In this document: positions 27,101 through 39,300 of the stretch, in pieces
Numbering within the stretch: position 1 is the stretch's first letter
How the letters are laid out: the number at the start of each line of letters is the position of its first letter
Assembly (NCBI RefSeq): GCF_003945595.2
Contig: NW_024104510.1
Span: 186,001-250,000, forward strand
Reading direction: 5' to 3'
From: Pipra filicauda
Lineage: Eukaryota; Chordata; Aves; Passeriformes; Pipridae
Length of the DNA: 64,000 nt
Notes under the pieces: model-generated
Seen by the model: only the letters and a program-made list of their open reading frames with translations
Told to the model about the DNA's origin: nothing
The model's database searches: none
Made by a program: the position numbers and the translations under genes

Positions 27101-28981
27101 TTAAAACTGAAAATACCCTCCTGTGTTATCAGAAGAGGTTGGACACTTGAAGAACATCTTCCTGCTGAATTGGCATTGTAAGTGTCCATGAGGTGAGCAT
27201 CTTACTGGCTCTCCTGCAAACCTCTGTAGGAAGTGGAGTAGAAATGGCTGCTTTGAAGGGTTATTGCTGTGTTTGCAACCTCACCTCAAATCCTGATTTA
27301 AAAGCAATATTTGCAGAAGTGATTTATGAACTTAGGTGACGTGGAGTGGCAAAGGGCTGCAGGCACCAAAGTTATTTCAGAGCTTTTGACATGTTTTGTC
27401 CTTTGGCTATAAGTGAAAATGTACTTGAGGATCTCACCAATAATTACAGATGGGGAAAGGACTTTTGGACGTGTAGCATAGCAGATGCTTTGTGAAAAGT
27501 GCTGCATTGCAGGAATTGGGTCTTTGTCCCATTGAACTGGGGATCCAGAAACCAGCAGTGTCCAAAGTCAGCAGTGACTCTGAAGGTTCTCCTGTGCTGC
27601 AGGACCTGTGAGCAGGATGGAGCTGTATGTGCAAGGGTGGGGTGCTCTGCCACAGCAATGCCAACCAAGTGGTGGAACAGTGGAGCTGTTTCATAGGCAG
27701 TGATGACAGGATGTGCTCAGAAGTGAGAAAGCACCTCATTTTCAGCCGGTGCCAGTCAGCCCCTTGCTTGCAAGAACACCAAAGTGATAAATAGTGAATT
27801 AGATCCTATGAATATTCTGGAGATGTAGTTACTGAATCCCCTCAGTAGCTTTTCCTGGCTCAGATAGCTCTGTTGTTGATGCACAAATGCTTTAAACACA
27901 TCTTTGCACGTTCACCTTTGCCTGGAACAACAATCCTTATGGGTTGAGTTGTCCTGAGTTAGATTAAGAAGCATGTGGTGTGTCTCAGTGTTTTTCCTCT
28001 GCCCTTACTGATGTTCTCCACTGCCTTGTGTCTCCCTAATATTTTTCTGTTTATTATTATCTTTAGAACTTTGAAAAATACTTGGTATAACGCTTTTTGA
28101 GGCCGTTTAGTCACGTGCAAAATTGAGTTGTTTTTGTCTCTTCTTCCACCTTCCATTTTCTAGTACTGAAACATTCCCCTGAATTAATTCTCTTCAGCTA
28201 GGCTTGCTGTCCCTAATGCCTCAGAGTGTGACTTTAGATGCTGAAATATTGTTTTTCTTTATAAATAATACATTTATAGTCCTTGATGTGAGTTATGATT
28301 CCTTAGCCTTTAAGCCACCATCAGTTTATGTTTTCAGAGCATTTTTGTTTGTAATTGTGAAGTTTAAAAGCGTGACTTTTTCAAAAATGAAAACTGAGAT
28401 TCTTACATAATTACTTGCCTTCAGGAGTTGCAGATTTAAAAGAAACATTAAATGTTGTGAGACTCCCAGTAAAATCATAAGGCTCAGCCACTCTGGCAGT
28501 ATCCTCAGATTTTTAATTTGATAGGTTAAATGCCAACAGTCTTCTGAGTGGTGCGTTTCATCCAAGAGGAATTAATTTTAAGAGGCTTCTGGTGAATCTT
28601 TCCCCAAAATTGAGCACTGAGGCTTGAAAAATATCAGCTCTCACATGGGAAAAGCGTGTCCAGTCACTAACAGAGAGAGAAACAAAGCCAAGCTAGAAGC
28701 AACCTGTGAATTCACTCAGAGCTGGCCTGCACAGTTTGAATATTGAGAATTTGTTCCTTGCAATAATTTTTACTTCTGGGGGTGATTGTTGTTCTGTCTT
28801 AGTCACTGTCAGAATCCCTTGGGGCATCACTGGAGCACAAATGTCAGCCTTGTCTGCCGCCTCTGCATTTCTTATGTAAGTGTTCAAGCTCTACAGTCAG
28901 GAACTGTTTTCCTTGGCACTGAACAAAGATCAAAACCAGCCCCCTTCTCAGGGGCTTTGTAAAATTAGGTTTGGGTGTCGT

Positions 28982-29008
28982 CCCCCCCCCCCCCCCCCCC
29001 CCCCCCCC
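28982..29008. repeat. Poly-C homopolymer, 27 bases
   Basis: Twenty-seven consecutive C residues lie between TCGT and GAAAAC. Long C or G homopolymers are much rarer in vertebrate DNA than A or T runs and are hard to sequence. The length here may be approximate or the run may be a consensus artefact. No gene or retroposon feature explains it. Confidence 0.9.
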
Positions 29009-31331
29009 GAAAACTAGTTTCAATCACAAGGTTCCAATAGGGAGGACATACATACAGAGACTCTGTTGGTGGCTTCCCCTCTGCTTGTTTAGTTTCAGTT
29101 CTTGATAGGTCATTTGTCAGCATCTGCTGCCTTCAACACATGACATCATATTTCTCATGCTGTCCTGTGCTATCAGAGGTGGCAATGGCCGTGCTAAGAG
29201 CAGGTCAGCAGCCTTGGTCTGCTTGAACTGAACATCCAGTGTGTGATCAGACTGCTGTGGTTTAAGTAAGGATCTGTTCGTCACCGCTGGGAGATCTGTG
29301 TGCTTTGGCATTTTTCCAGGACTTTTGTCCCATCCACCAAACAGCCTTTGTGCAGCAAAGCATGGCCCATAGCGGCACTGATCTCATGTCTGGGCCTTTG
29401 GACCTCCATAATGGCAGTTTCATTTTGTATGAGCCATATATTTGTTAGTTCTAGGCTTGAGATGCTTTTATTAAACTCCAATTCTTACTCCTTAGAGCAC
29501 TCCTCTTTCTTTTATGAAAGATGGCATAGAGAAAATAAATTTCATTGTGTTATGTTCCTGACCATTAACCCTACTGCCCGAAGTGCTGAACCATACTGTG
29601 CACTAGCCTATTGGGTCATTTCTAAAGACATGAAAGCATAAAACTGTCCTATTTTCCTTTTTCTTTTTCATAATTTCTGTGAGAAATCTTTTTGCAGGTG
29701 TGCAGAGATGGAGGTCTTTTCTAGATTTTGGATGCAGTAAAAGAAAAGCTCATTTACTGCAGCGAGAAACCCAGGAAGAGTTAGTTGAGATGCTGATGAA
29801 CATACTGTGAGCTGTGCTACAGATATTATGGTTGTGTGTGTATCTCAGAACTGGGGAAGTCAGAACTATTGCTCTCCAGATTTTTGTCAATGTGGAAATG
29901 TGGAAAATAATGGAATGGAAGTATCTTTTAATATATAATTTTAATCTTGTTGAAATTCAAAGTGACCAGGAACCTAAACTGTAGGATAGGGTTGGGATCT
30001 GGAAATTTGAAAGGGAAATCTCCTCAGTTCTCCAAAGAAACTCTGAATCAAATGGCCATTTTTATCCCATCTCTAGTATTCACAGGAGAGAAAAAGTATT
30101 GGTAGTAATGACTTCTTTTTAGCATCAGAATAGAAGGCAGATTGCATAGGAGAAGAAAAATAACCGATAGCTCATGGATGATAGAATTAAATTTCTGTGA
30201 CAATTGTCATAAGTTGGGATAGAATTTTGCTGTTTTGTTGTGTCAGCTTCGTGGTGTAACATAAGCTCAGCTGAACTGAAGAAGGAACACAGAAGAGCAG
30301 AGGAAGAAATTAGAAAACTGGTATTGAAATGTGGAGAAGATAAGAGACAAAGAATATTTCTCTTAAGCATAATGTCTAAAACATGTGCTACATCTAATGT
30401 TTCTTGCATATGCTGAGCAAGAGAAAGGCCTGAGTTTGGGCTGAAGCTGGGAGAGGGTGTGTGCAAACCTGAGAAACCTGTGCAGGCCAACCCATGTTAG
30501 AGCCGCACACCTGGCCAGGCTTGGCTATCAGCAAAAGTGCCCAGAATAATTACAAACAGAGGAAAAAAGACCTGTAGCAAGCCAATTTTTTTCTTTCTAA
30601 TGGGACATATTTAACACTTAGAGCAAGCTATTACAATTAGAATCAGGTTGTGTTATCATCTGCTTCTTCAAATTGCACCCAAATCTCCTCAAAGCCTGCT
30701 TCCTGGTGAGATGGAAAGAGCTTCCTCCCCTATTTTGCTAAATCTGCTCAGTGTCTCACTCTATGACATTTAACATCTTTGCCAAATTTAATTTGTGCAA
30801 AATCAGCTGCTTAGTTGTGCTGAGGGCAGTCCTGCTGATTTTAGCAGTACGTGGACACCACAGCGATTGACACTGCAAGAGGCAACCCCAGGGCTGCTGG
30901 GAGAGGCTTGTCAGTCCAGCATTGCTCTGTGCTGCACTGGGCTTGTGGAGCAGCCCTTCCTTGTGTTCAGAATGGTTAAATTCTCTGCTGGCAGATAAGC
31001 ACATTTAACTGTTCAACTTCCTGTAAGGAAGTTTTTGATTTTTTTAAAAGATGTACAGAAAGGTTGATCCAGTCGTTTGTCTGAGTATCACAAGATCTAC
31101 AGGCATAAAAAGCATTTATCTGATGGATGTGATCTAACACCTTTGGGCAGCATTCAGTTTGAATCCAAGGGTATTCAAGGGAATCCACATCTAATGGATC
31201 CTCTTGATAAAACAAGAGAATGTCATATATGCCCTCTGTGAAAGAAGGTAACTTTGTATGAAGGAATTGGGACTAACTCTTCCTTCATATAGAGAGAAAT
31301 CTCTCATCAGACCATTTGTCATGAACATGTT

Positions 31332-31356
31332 AGAGAGAGGGAGAGATTGAGAGAGG
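31332..31356. repeat. GA-rich simple sequence
   Basis: An almost pure purine stretch of AGAGAG, GGGAGAG and GAGAGAGG units interrupted by TT. It is a short simple repeat with no other visible role. Confidence 0.6.
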
Positions 31357-31737
31357 TCTTCTGATTTAGGTTTTAGATGGGTTATATTAACCAGTAGCTT
31401 AGCCTGCAGCAAATGTATAGGAAAAGTCCTTTTTATTCCCTAGTGATGGTTGAGCTTCAAACTTTGTTTTACCAAAGGCAGAAAATCTTTTAGATGCTCG
31501 GGTACACCTTGGAGTATTTATCTGAGTCTGTTTGGTTTGCTTATCAACATGATTTTGCATTGGCTTGGTTACAGGTTATAAATAAATATTCCTACTATGG
31601 GAAAATACTGGGTATTAAAAAGCTCTTGAATCTAGAAGAGAAATGTGTAACAGGAACTAATGGCTGAAAGATAGAGCCAGATAAATCTACAGCAGGAGAG
31701 TGATGAATGTTTTAAGGAGTAATATTAAATAATCATT

Positions 31738-31945
31738 GAGATAAAGGAGGTAATGAATAGAGTGGAGTTACCATCTCTCGATACCTTCAGATCATGATTG
31801 AACACCTTTCTGAAAGATATTTTTCAGGAAATTACGCTCTGCTGAGCTCAGTATAAAGAAAACTGGGCAAAAAGTAATGGTCTGTGTTAGCAGAGAGTTG
31901 TCACCAGTAATCGAACGGTGCCTCCTGGCCCCAGCTGTTATGGAC
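31738..31945 (+). repeat. Ancient CR1-type LINE 3' untranslated end
   Basis: The order of words here follows the 3' end of an old amniote CR1 subfamily that is abundant in turtles. Around 31775-31820 there is a segment on the pattern 'cttcagatcatgattggacacctttctgaaagatat'. It is followed near 31880 by GTAATGGTCTGTGTTAGCAG and, near 31912-31930, by AACGGTGCCTCCTGGCC, which corresponds to the 'aatggtcccttctggcc' segment just before the terminus. The terminal octamer repeats are decayed or missing. The copy is 5'-truncated, carries no reading frame and lies in plus orientation. Matching is by memory of the family pattern and not by alignment; divergence appears high, implying an insertion well before the modern avian CR1 copies in this window. 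Confidence 0.6.
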
Positions 31946-33125
31946 TGAAGCAGTTGAGGATTTGGAACATGGTGGTGAGAAATGCATTTTCTTTAGTGTT
32001 TCGAGGACTTCTGTGTGGACTGAAAGTACAGAGATAAGGGTGGAGGTGAACCCTTTTGTAGGCTGGTAGAGAGTCTCTTGCCACTTCTGCTCCAAGGATG
32101 CCACCTCCAAACTCTTTCACGTGCAATTTTAAAGTGGAACATTTAAGCGTCTCTCTCTTGAGACCCATCACATTGAACTCCTGTATTTTTTTTCACTGAG
32201 ATGCTCCCTTGAGGAGACCTCCTGTCAAACTATCAAATCTCTGCAGAGCTACTGGCTTTGCTTGCTGTAGTAAACCCTTCTGCCAATTCTTGGGACACAT
32301 GTGGATCTGAACATTGTCAGGGAGGACAGTGACTTGTATTAGTGGAAAATGCTTCTGACAGAGTAGCAGGTGTTGCTCAATATAATCTTCCTCATGGAAG
32401 TCAAGGAGAGCTTGGTGCCTGCAGAAAGTGAGGAGACAGCAGTGGCTGGTGGACTCCTATTACAGACATCTATGCAAGTACAGCTCTCTCTTACAACCTT
32501 GCAGAGCAGATGTTAATTGAGGTGTGAATATATGAATATATGCTGTGGAAGAGTGACTGGGACTGAAGGCAGAGATGGAGAAGATTCCATATAGATTTGT
32601 TCAGTTGTCATCTTTTTCTCGTGCTGCCATGTGTGGTTGCTGTATAGTAACAGATGATGAGCTTAGGTGGACCTCTGATCTGATCTGCTGTGTATTGACC
32701 ATCAAAATAATCATTTCTGTTGATGAATTGGTGGCACAGTAGCAATGAAACTCCTCATCCTTCAGGAGCAACTAATCAGTTTACTGTTCCCTGTGTGTGT
32801 GGTGTTGGCTGTCATATCATACTTCATTTCTCCTAGTTAAGCCTGTGTGTTAGTGGACTTTGTCTTATGAGACTTGGCACTGAGATATCACAGTGATGGA
32901 AATAGTACAAGTCCTTTAGGCAGGTACAGCAGTTCACCTGGAAAATTATGATACTGAATAAAGCAAGAAACTCTGTGTCTGGGGAAAAAAAATTTGAGAA
33001 ATTTTGAGTTCTAAAGTCAACACATCCCTTGTGGATATGTATGGATATCCCTTGCTGACTCTCGTCTCCAGCAGTAGGAACTTCTGAAGTAGGAGTTGTG
33101 TGATAGAGAGCCACCTTCCCACCAA
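31946..33125. other. Non-coding DNA, nothing recognised
   Basis: No reading frame of interest is present. The repeat GAATATAT occurs twice in a row near 32526-32542. I see no element that I can name between the old CR1 tail and the TATA-motif-rich segment. Confidence 0.65.
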
Positions 33126-33420
33126 CTATTTATATACAGAGCAGTGTAAGTCGGCCTCTGAGTGAGGTATTTATACCAGTGGGATCATGGTGCTATATAA
33201 ATAATTGCAGCACTGCAAACATTGCCTGCTGACTGTGTGGTGTAACCACACTATTTATATAAATCTGACAACCTAACTACAGCCGGTGAAGACTATTTAA
33301 ATGTGGCCGGTGAAGTAAAGTGCACCCTTAGGAAGGTATAACTAACTATACAGATAATAGTATCAGGTAACTATACCCACAGGAAAGCATAAACATACAA
33401 ATAATAGCCACAGTGTAAGT
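33126..33420. repeat. TATA-motif-rich segment with degenerate internal repeats
   Basis: Five TATA-like words occur in under 180 bases: CTATTTATATAC (33126), TATTTATACC (33168), CTATATAAATAA (33193), CTATTTATATAAAT (33251) and CTATTTAAAT (33293). Other words recur: GCCGGTGAAG at 33282 and 33306, CAGTGTAAGT at 33142 and 33411, and AACTATA twice near 33350-33375. The copies at 33126 and 33251 can be laid side by side over roughly 55 bases with mismatches, suggesting an imperfect duplication of about 125 bases. It could be a decayed tandem array, or part of an unrecognised retroviral LTR; neither terminal TG...CA ends nor a flanking duplication is evident. Confidence 0.4.
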
Positions 33421-35680
33421 ATAACACAGAAGTCAGAGGGTCTCAATATTGATATAATAGCAATTGGGTGACTTTACTCAGAGGAGAGGAAAATAACTGT
33501 CTGAGTAACAACTGCAACCTAACTGCAGTGATGGGAGAGGGTGGCTTGGAGAGTTACAGCTGTGATATAGAACTCCCTGTAACAGGAGATCATCTACATG
33601 TGGCCAGAGCAGCGTTTCCAATTGAAACTTCAAGGATGGGCAATTAGCTGTGCAGGGGGTCTGTTCCCAGGAAGTAGAGTCTGGGAAGGGGGAGTGGAGT
33701 TGTGTTTTAGCACAGGAGGATGATGGATGGAGGAGTGAAGTGGATTTGGCTTCTTCTCACTTCCCTGGGAATTCAATTTAATGTATTTCAGAATGCAGTT
33801 TTGGGCTGAAACCAGGCGTTCTCAAAGGGAGAAGGTTTCCAAACACAAGAAATGGTGATGGGCCCATGCAGAGCAGCAGCATCACATTGCATGTACTGGG
33901 TACAGGATTAGTAATTTGTGCTGAAAAGAGGGTATGTAAGAGAATAAAGACAAAAAACCAGCAATTTGTTCAGTGACAAACAGCAAACATAAAGGGAAAC
34001 TGTTAAAAGAATGTCTCAATTTGATACCTTTTTTCTTTTTTCCAAGTTGGTCTAATTGACCTTCTAAATAGAGATGGTTTTATTTTTCTATTCCCGTCTT
34101 ATAAAAATAAAAGGAGAAATAAAAATCATTGCTAATTACCCTTTATTTGTATACAGCTATTCAGCAACAAACCTGCCTGAAGAGGCAGCAGAAACAATCT
34201 TTCCCACTACCTGCCACGTTAGATTGGGACTGGTGCTGTGTTCGCTGAGCCGTGTTCAGATAGAAATTGGATCGAGTACAATAATATGATTGCTGTCTCC
34301 TCTAGACCTTCACATGGGCTTTATATATTTCATAAGATGTGTTTGACAGTGGAAGGTGAACGACTTAGTTTTAAAATAGAATCAATTTAAACCTTCCACA
34401 CAGTGCTAGTCAGTGTTATTGTTCAAGTCAAGAAACTGGGGTTTGGAATGGGGTTTCTGCATTAATTTTTTCATTAATGATTTGAAAGATGCTGATTGCC
34501 AAAACCTGGAATTATGTGGGGAGGTGTGTTGAGGGGGAGGACTGGTACACCACAAAGTCCAGGGCGTGGTGTTTCTGAGGCTGGCAAATCACCTGCTTTA
34601 TTTCTGAGAAGTTTCTCTGAGCAGTTCTGATTTTTAGAAACAGGGAGCAAAACAGGTTCTTTAATATCTGTTTGGAAATATAGTATAAATACATAATTAT
34701 TAAGGTAGTTTTCCTTTGTCCTTGGTGCAATGACAGCTGTCTGAATGCTAAGACAGCTCTGTAGGAATTGAAGCTTGGAACAGACAGGTGGTTTTCCAAG
34801 GGAGCATTGTCTCTTGTGGCTCATTGGAAACCTGAAAATGATCTCCATTACAGAGGTGAGCTGAAGCAGCTCACCTTTGGCTGCTTTACCTTAATGTCCC
34901 AAGGATGTTTTTTACTCTGCAAGCAAGATGATCAGTAAACCCTTGGGCTCAGTATTAAATTTCTACAGGGTGCAGGGATACAGGCACAAAGTGCAAAGAC
35001 CAAATGAGATAAGAGGTAGATTTTCTGCTTGAAGGATCCCACTTACAGGAGTAAGGACATGCACTATTCCCTGAAGAAAACTTCTTTGAGAGGGTTTTAT
35101 CACAAGCAATACATGTTCCACTCTATTTAAGTTCAACCTGGGAGCCTTTCCCGATTTGAAGTGACTGGAAAGCAATGGGGCAGTGTGCTGGTGGGTTGAG
35201 TATGGGTAGCAAGAAGGCCTACAGGTAGAAGGAAAGGCCAATAAGAAGGGGAGGGGGAATGGAAGTGATGCTGAGCACAGAGACATGTCAGCTGCATTGT
35301 TCACCAGTTTCCTTCAGGCTGGCTGCAGGATTCTGTTCTGCTCTGCTTCATTCAAAAATCACCATGGTGAGCACTTGCGCAATCTCCAAGATAATTTAAC
35401 AACTCCACTGGAGAGATTTACCAGATGGTATCAGACATGAGCAGCAGTGTCTGACAGGGCCCCATAACCACTCTTTATGTTGGTTGAAACCAAGGATTTT
35501 GGAATGGCACAAAGTGCTTATGTATTGGTTGCACGTTCTGGTTGGGTCTAGTAATAATCAGTCCTAAATAGGTCAGTAGCTGCAGAAGTTAGGCAGACTC
35601 GAGGACAAGTCTGTTACAAGACCTAACAGAGGACATTTAGGGGTCCTCTTCCTCAATCAGTGATGACGGTATCTTAACCA
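33421..35680. other. Non-coding DNA, nothing recognised
   Basis: Several open frames of 70-124 codons lie here on both strands. They show no domain, no signal of splicing and no similarity that I recognise. No repeat family is evident before the CR1 copy that begins at about 35681. Confidence 0.65.
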
Positions 35681-36350
35681 CAGAATCAAAACATAGTTTG
35701 AGTTGGAAGAGACCTTAAAGATCACCCAGTTCCAACCCCCCTGCCACAGGCATTCACTAGACCAGGTTGCTCTAAGCCCCATCCAGCCTGGCCTTGAACA
35801 CTACCAGAGACAGGGCATCCACAGCTTCTGTGGGCAGCCTTTTTCCAGTCCTCCACCACCCTCACAGTAAAAAATTTCTTCCTAATATCTAATCTACACC
35901 TGTCTTCTTGCAGTTTAAAAGTTTAAAGCCATTACCTCTTGTGCCATCACTCTATGCCCTTGTAAGAAGTCCTGCTCTGGCTTTCCTGTAGGCCCCCTTT
36001 AAGTACTAGAAAGTGTGAGGGTCTCCCTGGAGCCTTCTCCAGGCTGAATAATCCCAACTCTCTCAGCCTCTCTTTACAGGAGAGGTGCTCCAGCCCTCTG
36101 AGCGTCTTCATGGCCTCCTCTGGACCCTCAAACAAGTCCATGCCTTTCTCATGTTGTGGGTCCCAGAGCTGGACACAGTACTCCAAGTGGGGTCTCACAA
36201 GGGCAGAGTAAAGGAGGAGAATCCCCTCCCTCAACCCGCTGTCCACCCTGCTTCTAATGCAGCCCAGGACACAGTGTGCATTTCGAGCTGCAAATGCACA
36301 TTGCTGGATCATGTTGAGCTTCTCGTCAACCAACACCCTCAAGTCCAAGC
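35681..36350 (-). mobile_element. CR1 LINE, 5'-truncated, minus strand
   Basis: This is a classic avian CR1 3' portion in reverse orientation. The plus strand begins with CAGAATCAAAACATAG, a decayed form of the inverted terminal ATTCTATG octamers, then GTTTGAGTTGGAAGAGACCT, the hallmark of the CR1 end. About 670 bases remain out of a full-length element of several kilobases. The body encodes the C-terminal part of ORF2 (endonuclease/reverse transcriptase polyprotein), which is frame-broken. Similarity seems to fade at about 36350 where the 5' truncation lies. CR1 copies usually lack obvious target-site duplications, and none is seen. It cannot move by itself. Confidence 0.95.
35947..36350 (-). 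pseudogene. CR1 ORF2 C-terminal remnant
   Basis: On the minus strand a frame contains the CR1 reverse-transcriptase C-terminal signature LYSALVRPHLEYCVQLW (about 36213 down to 36163). Before it come VLVDEKLNM and a Cys/Ala-rich segment, and after it RGLEHLSCKERLRELGLFSL. After LEKAPGR the sequence leaves the expected frame, so at least one indel lies near 36010-36040. The true end of ORF2 would lie further toward 35780. The start used for the open frame (ATG near 36399) is outside the element and has no meaning. The reverse-transcriptase catalytic core is absent because of 5' truncation. Confidence 0.9.
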
Positions 36351-39300
36351 AAGTTGAGCATGATGAACTGTGTGTAGAGCATAGCCTCCCTTCCTGCACC
36401 TAGATAAGGCTCTTCCAAGGCTAGGAGAGGCACAAAGGCAACCTGGTGCCATACTGCTGGGGAAATTATGCTGGGAATGCTGGGGTCAATATCTGGATTT
36501 GTCAGCTTTACCTTGAGCACAGGTAGAAAATTAATAAAGCTGTTGCTTGTCTTCCACAGGTTCTGGCACTAAAGAGGTGAGAGTTCCTCTGTGGTTTTGC
36601 AGTGTGAAAACAGTGAAGTGCATTGATGCACTCCAGTGGTACTTCCCATCTGGAGAGGTTGACATGGTCAGCTGCTCAGCAGTCTGTGGCTGCTGAAGAC
36701 ATTCTTTAACCTTGGTCACTGTGCCTTGTATTCCTCTTCAGTGGCTGGTACAGTTCAGAAAAAGGAACAGAGCAGCATAATTTCTTTTTATTGATTTGAA
36801 AAGTTATCATTCTGAGAAACTGAGATTTTTTTTGGTTTTGTTATTTTGGTGTTTTTGGCCACAGAGCAGTGAAGTGCTTTACTCTTGCTGTGATCTTGCT
36901 AATTTCTGTTTCCCTTTGAATCCTAAGGTGACACAGGGGTTTGTTTAGCTCCTCATAGGAGCTGCCACTGCAGACTTGATGGGTTTGGTTTACTGTAGTT
37001 TGTTTGGATCCAACTGACGAGATCTGTCACAATTCATTGTCTTTATTGCACTTACTCATAGTGATTAAGGAATTCAATATGCTTTCATTTAGCTAATGAC
37101 CAGAAATTGAGCCTTATAAGGTTTCAGTCCCAAAATTTCATCATATGATACTTTTTTTCCGCAGCAGTCAGCTCCTTTGTGTCAGTCTAACTTTCAAAGA
37201 AATGCAATAAAATTTAATGGTAATGGTAATACCGTTGTACTTCATTAAATGCATTTGTCTTTTCCTTTAGAATTGCATATTTTGCTTGATTCTGACTTCT
37301 GTTTCATAACCAGTCTTGCTTAAGGCTATTACAGAATATCACATCTCAACCCTTATATGTGCTTTATGATGGCAGTGGGCCAAATTCTACCAACAGAAGC
37401 GTTTCACACTAAGCTTGTAGAATTCCTTTCCAAAGAATGCTAGAAATGCCAGGAGGTCACAGACCTCTTCTCCAAATACCTACAAGAAGTGCCTGGTAGA
37501 GAGATGTGTTGATCAAGATCAGGTTGAGAAGAACACAGACAAGAAGATGCTTTCAAACTTGGGAGACTTTTTGCAGGTGTCACATACACCTGCCCTGGTC
37601 TTTACTTGATATCCTCGTGTGCCCGCTGCTGAAGACAGCAAAGTTCAGTTAATCCCAAAGAGCTGGAGATTTGCTTATTTATTCAAGAGAGAATTAAGGT
37701 TAGTGTAAAGCCATTTTTTGGATGTCAAGTCCTTTTTAGTTGGTGGTTGTTCCTAGGAAGAAGTGCAAAAAAGGGAGAATTTGTGTCAGTAATTAGCAAT
37801 TTTCATCAGCACCTTAAAAACCTATGCTAAGCCTGTCTGAAAAAAGCAGATGTAGTTTTCTTTGTATGAATTATTTCATCCAGTATTGTCTTTCCTTTCT
37901 GTTATGAAGTTTTCTTTCTGTTGTTTTTCAGCTGGCCCACATACAGCAGTGCTTAGCATAGCAACCTCTTTTTAACTGAGGTTTTTCTAGCATTAATACC
38001 CTTGTATTCTTTTCACTGGAAATGCTGTTGCTATACAAAATTGCTCAAAAATTATCCTGCAACCCAGAGGTTGTCCTTTGTGAAGGCAAACTAAATTGCT
38101 TATGATATATCTATACAAGGATGAGAGATCTGCATAAAAAATAGGCAATGTTCTAACATGTGAATTTAATTGAATACCATAATCACTGTTTCAAGGGAGT
38201 TGTAGCTGAATTGCTGCCTTTTCAGTCTAGGTCACCAGCTTATTTGCAGGTAAAAGTCCTTGCCCTAGTGTGGCTGTTGTTTTGTATGAAATGTCATGAT
38301 GGTCTCTGTTCCCATATGGACAAATCCACATGTGATAACTGGACATAGTGATAGGAGAGGCAAAGGACTGAGAGAGAGCAGGATTTGGTGCTGAACACCA
38401 GCCTTGGCTATGCAAGTGAGGCACCAAGGGTTTGTCTTGCTGCTGCCTCTGCCACATGTAGCACAGGATAAAGTTGATCTCTCCACATCTCCAGCCCAGT
38501 AGAGTTATTGCATGCTGAAGTTTAGTTCAGTGTTAAAAGGATGAAAATAGAGCAGTCAGGGGAGAGTGATTCTTGTGTAACTTAGCATGCTGTGGATGAA
38601 GGGAAAATACCGTGCTCTGCACTTTGGCTTTGAGAAGGGTCGGAGGAGCTTAGCACTACATAAGAAAAGCAAATCTTTGTGAAGGATAAGAGGTGGGATT
38701 TAACTCACTGGTTGATCTCTTTTTTTTTCAGTACTTCTATGGGTTTTCAAATCCTTTGTCTTGAAGCTCTGTCAGGTGAGAGACAAAGATATCTTGAAAG
38801 GCAGGAGAGGTGTCTTGCCTGGGCCACTCTGCAGCAGGAGTATGCAGGTGGCCATTACCTCACATCTCATCAGTGGATCTTCGTAAAGTCAAAGCCCTTG
38901 TCCTTCCCTTGCTGGTGCTCAGTGATTCGTGTGCTGAGCTGTGTCCCTGCCTGAAGCCAAGGTGGGTTCTGCTGCTTGCAATTTTTATAGTATTTCTGAG
39001 CTGCTGGGACGACAGTTCTTCAACCCAGTTTTCCTTCTAATCTTCATTTCTGCATGAAGATAAAAAGTGTTTTTGAGGATTCCCTTGAGGACCAATTTAG
39101 AGTTCAGTTTTGATTGAATTAGTTGGATGTATGTAAATAGAATCACGCATTTAACAGAAACCCAGATGAAAGACACTTTCAGGAGGGCTCAGGGCAGATG
39201 TTGTCAGTTTAGCCTGCAGTCAGCACCTCAGAGCAAATCCTTCTCTTCTCCCTTTTATTGTGATTTATTCCTTTCTCCTTCACATCTTGGCCACTGGTGA

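Larger units (their letters stand above)
13789..31737. other. Non-coding DNA, no recognised gene
   Basis: Only short, unrelated open frames occur here, none longer than about 155 codons and none with a recognisable domain. Visible content is a low-complexity CA/TG patch at 17940-17992, a possible old CR1 3' end near 24120-24192, a T run at 20941-20951, a poly-C run at 28982-29008 and a GA-rich patch at 31332-31356. Otherwise I see nothing I can name. Base composition is that of ordinary AT-leaning vertebrate intron or intergenic DNA. Confidence 0.7.

Noticed and set aside
36085..36357. Plus-strand 90-codon frame inside the CR1 copy
   Set aside because: It is the antisense shadow of the CR1 ORF2 remnant on the minus strand.
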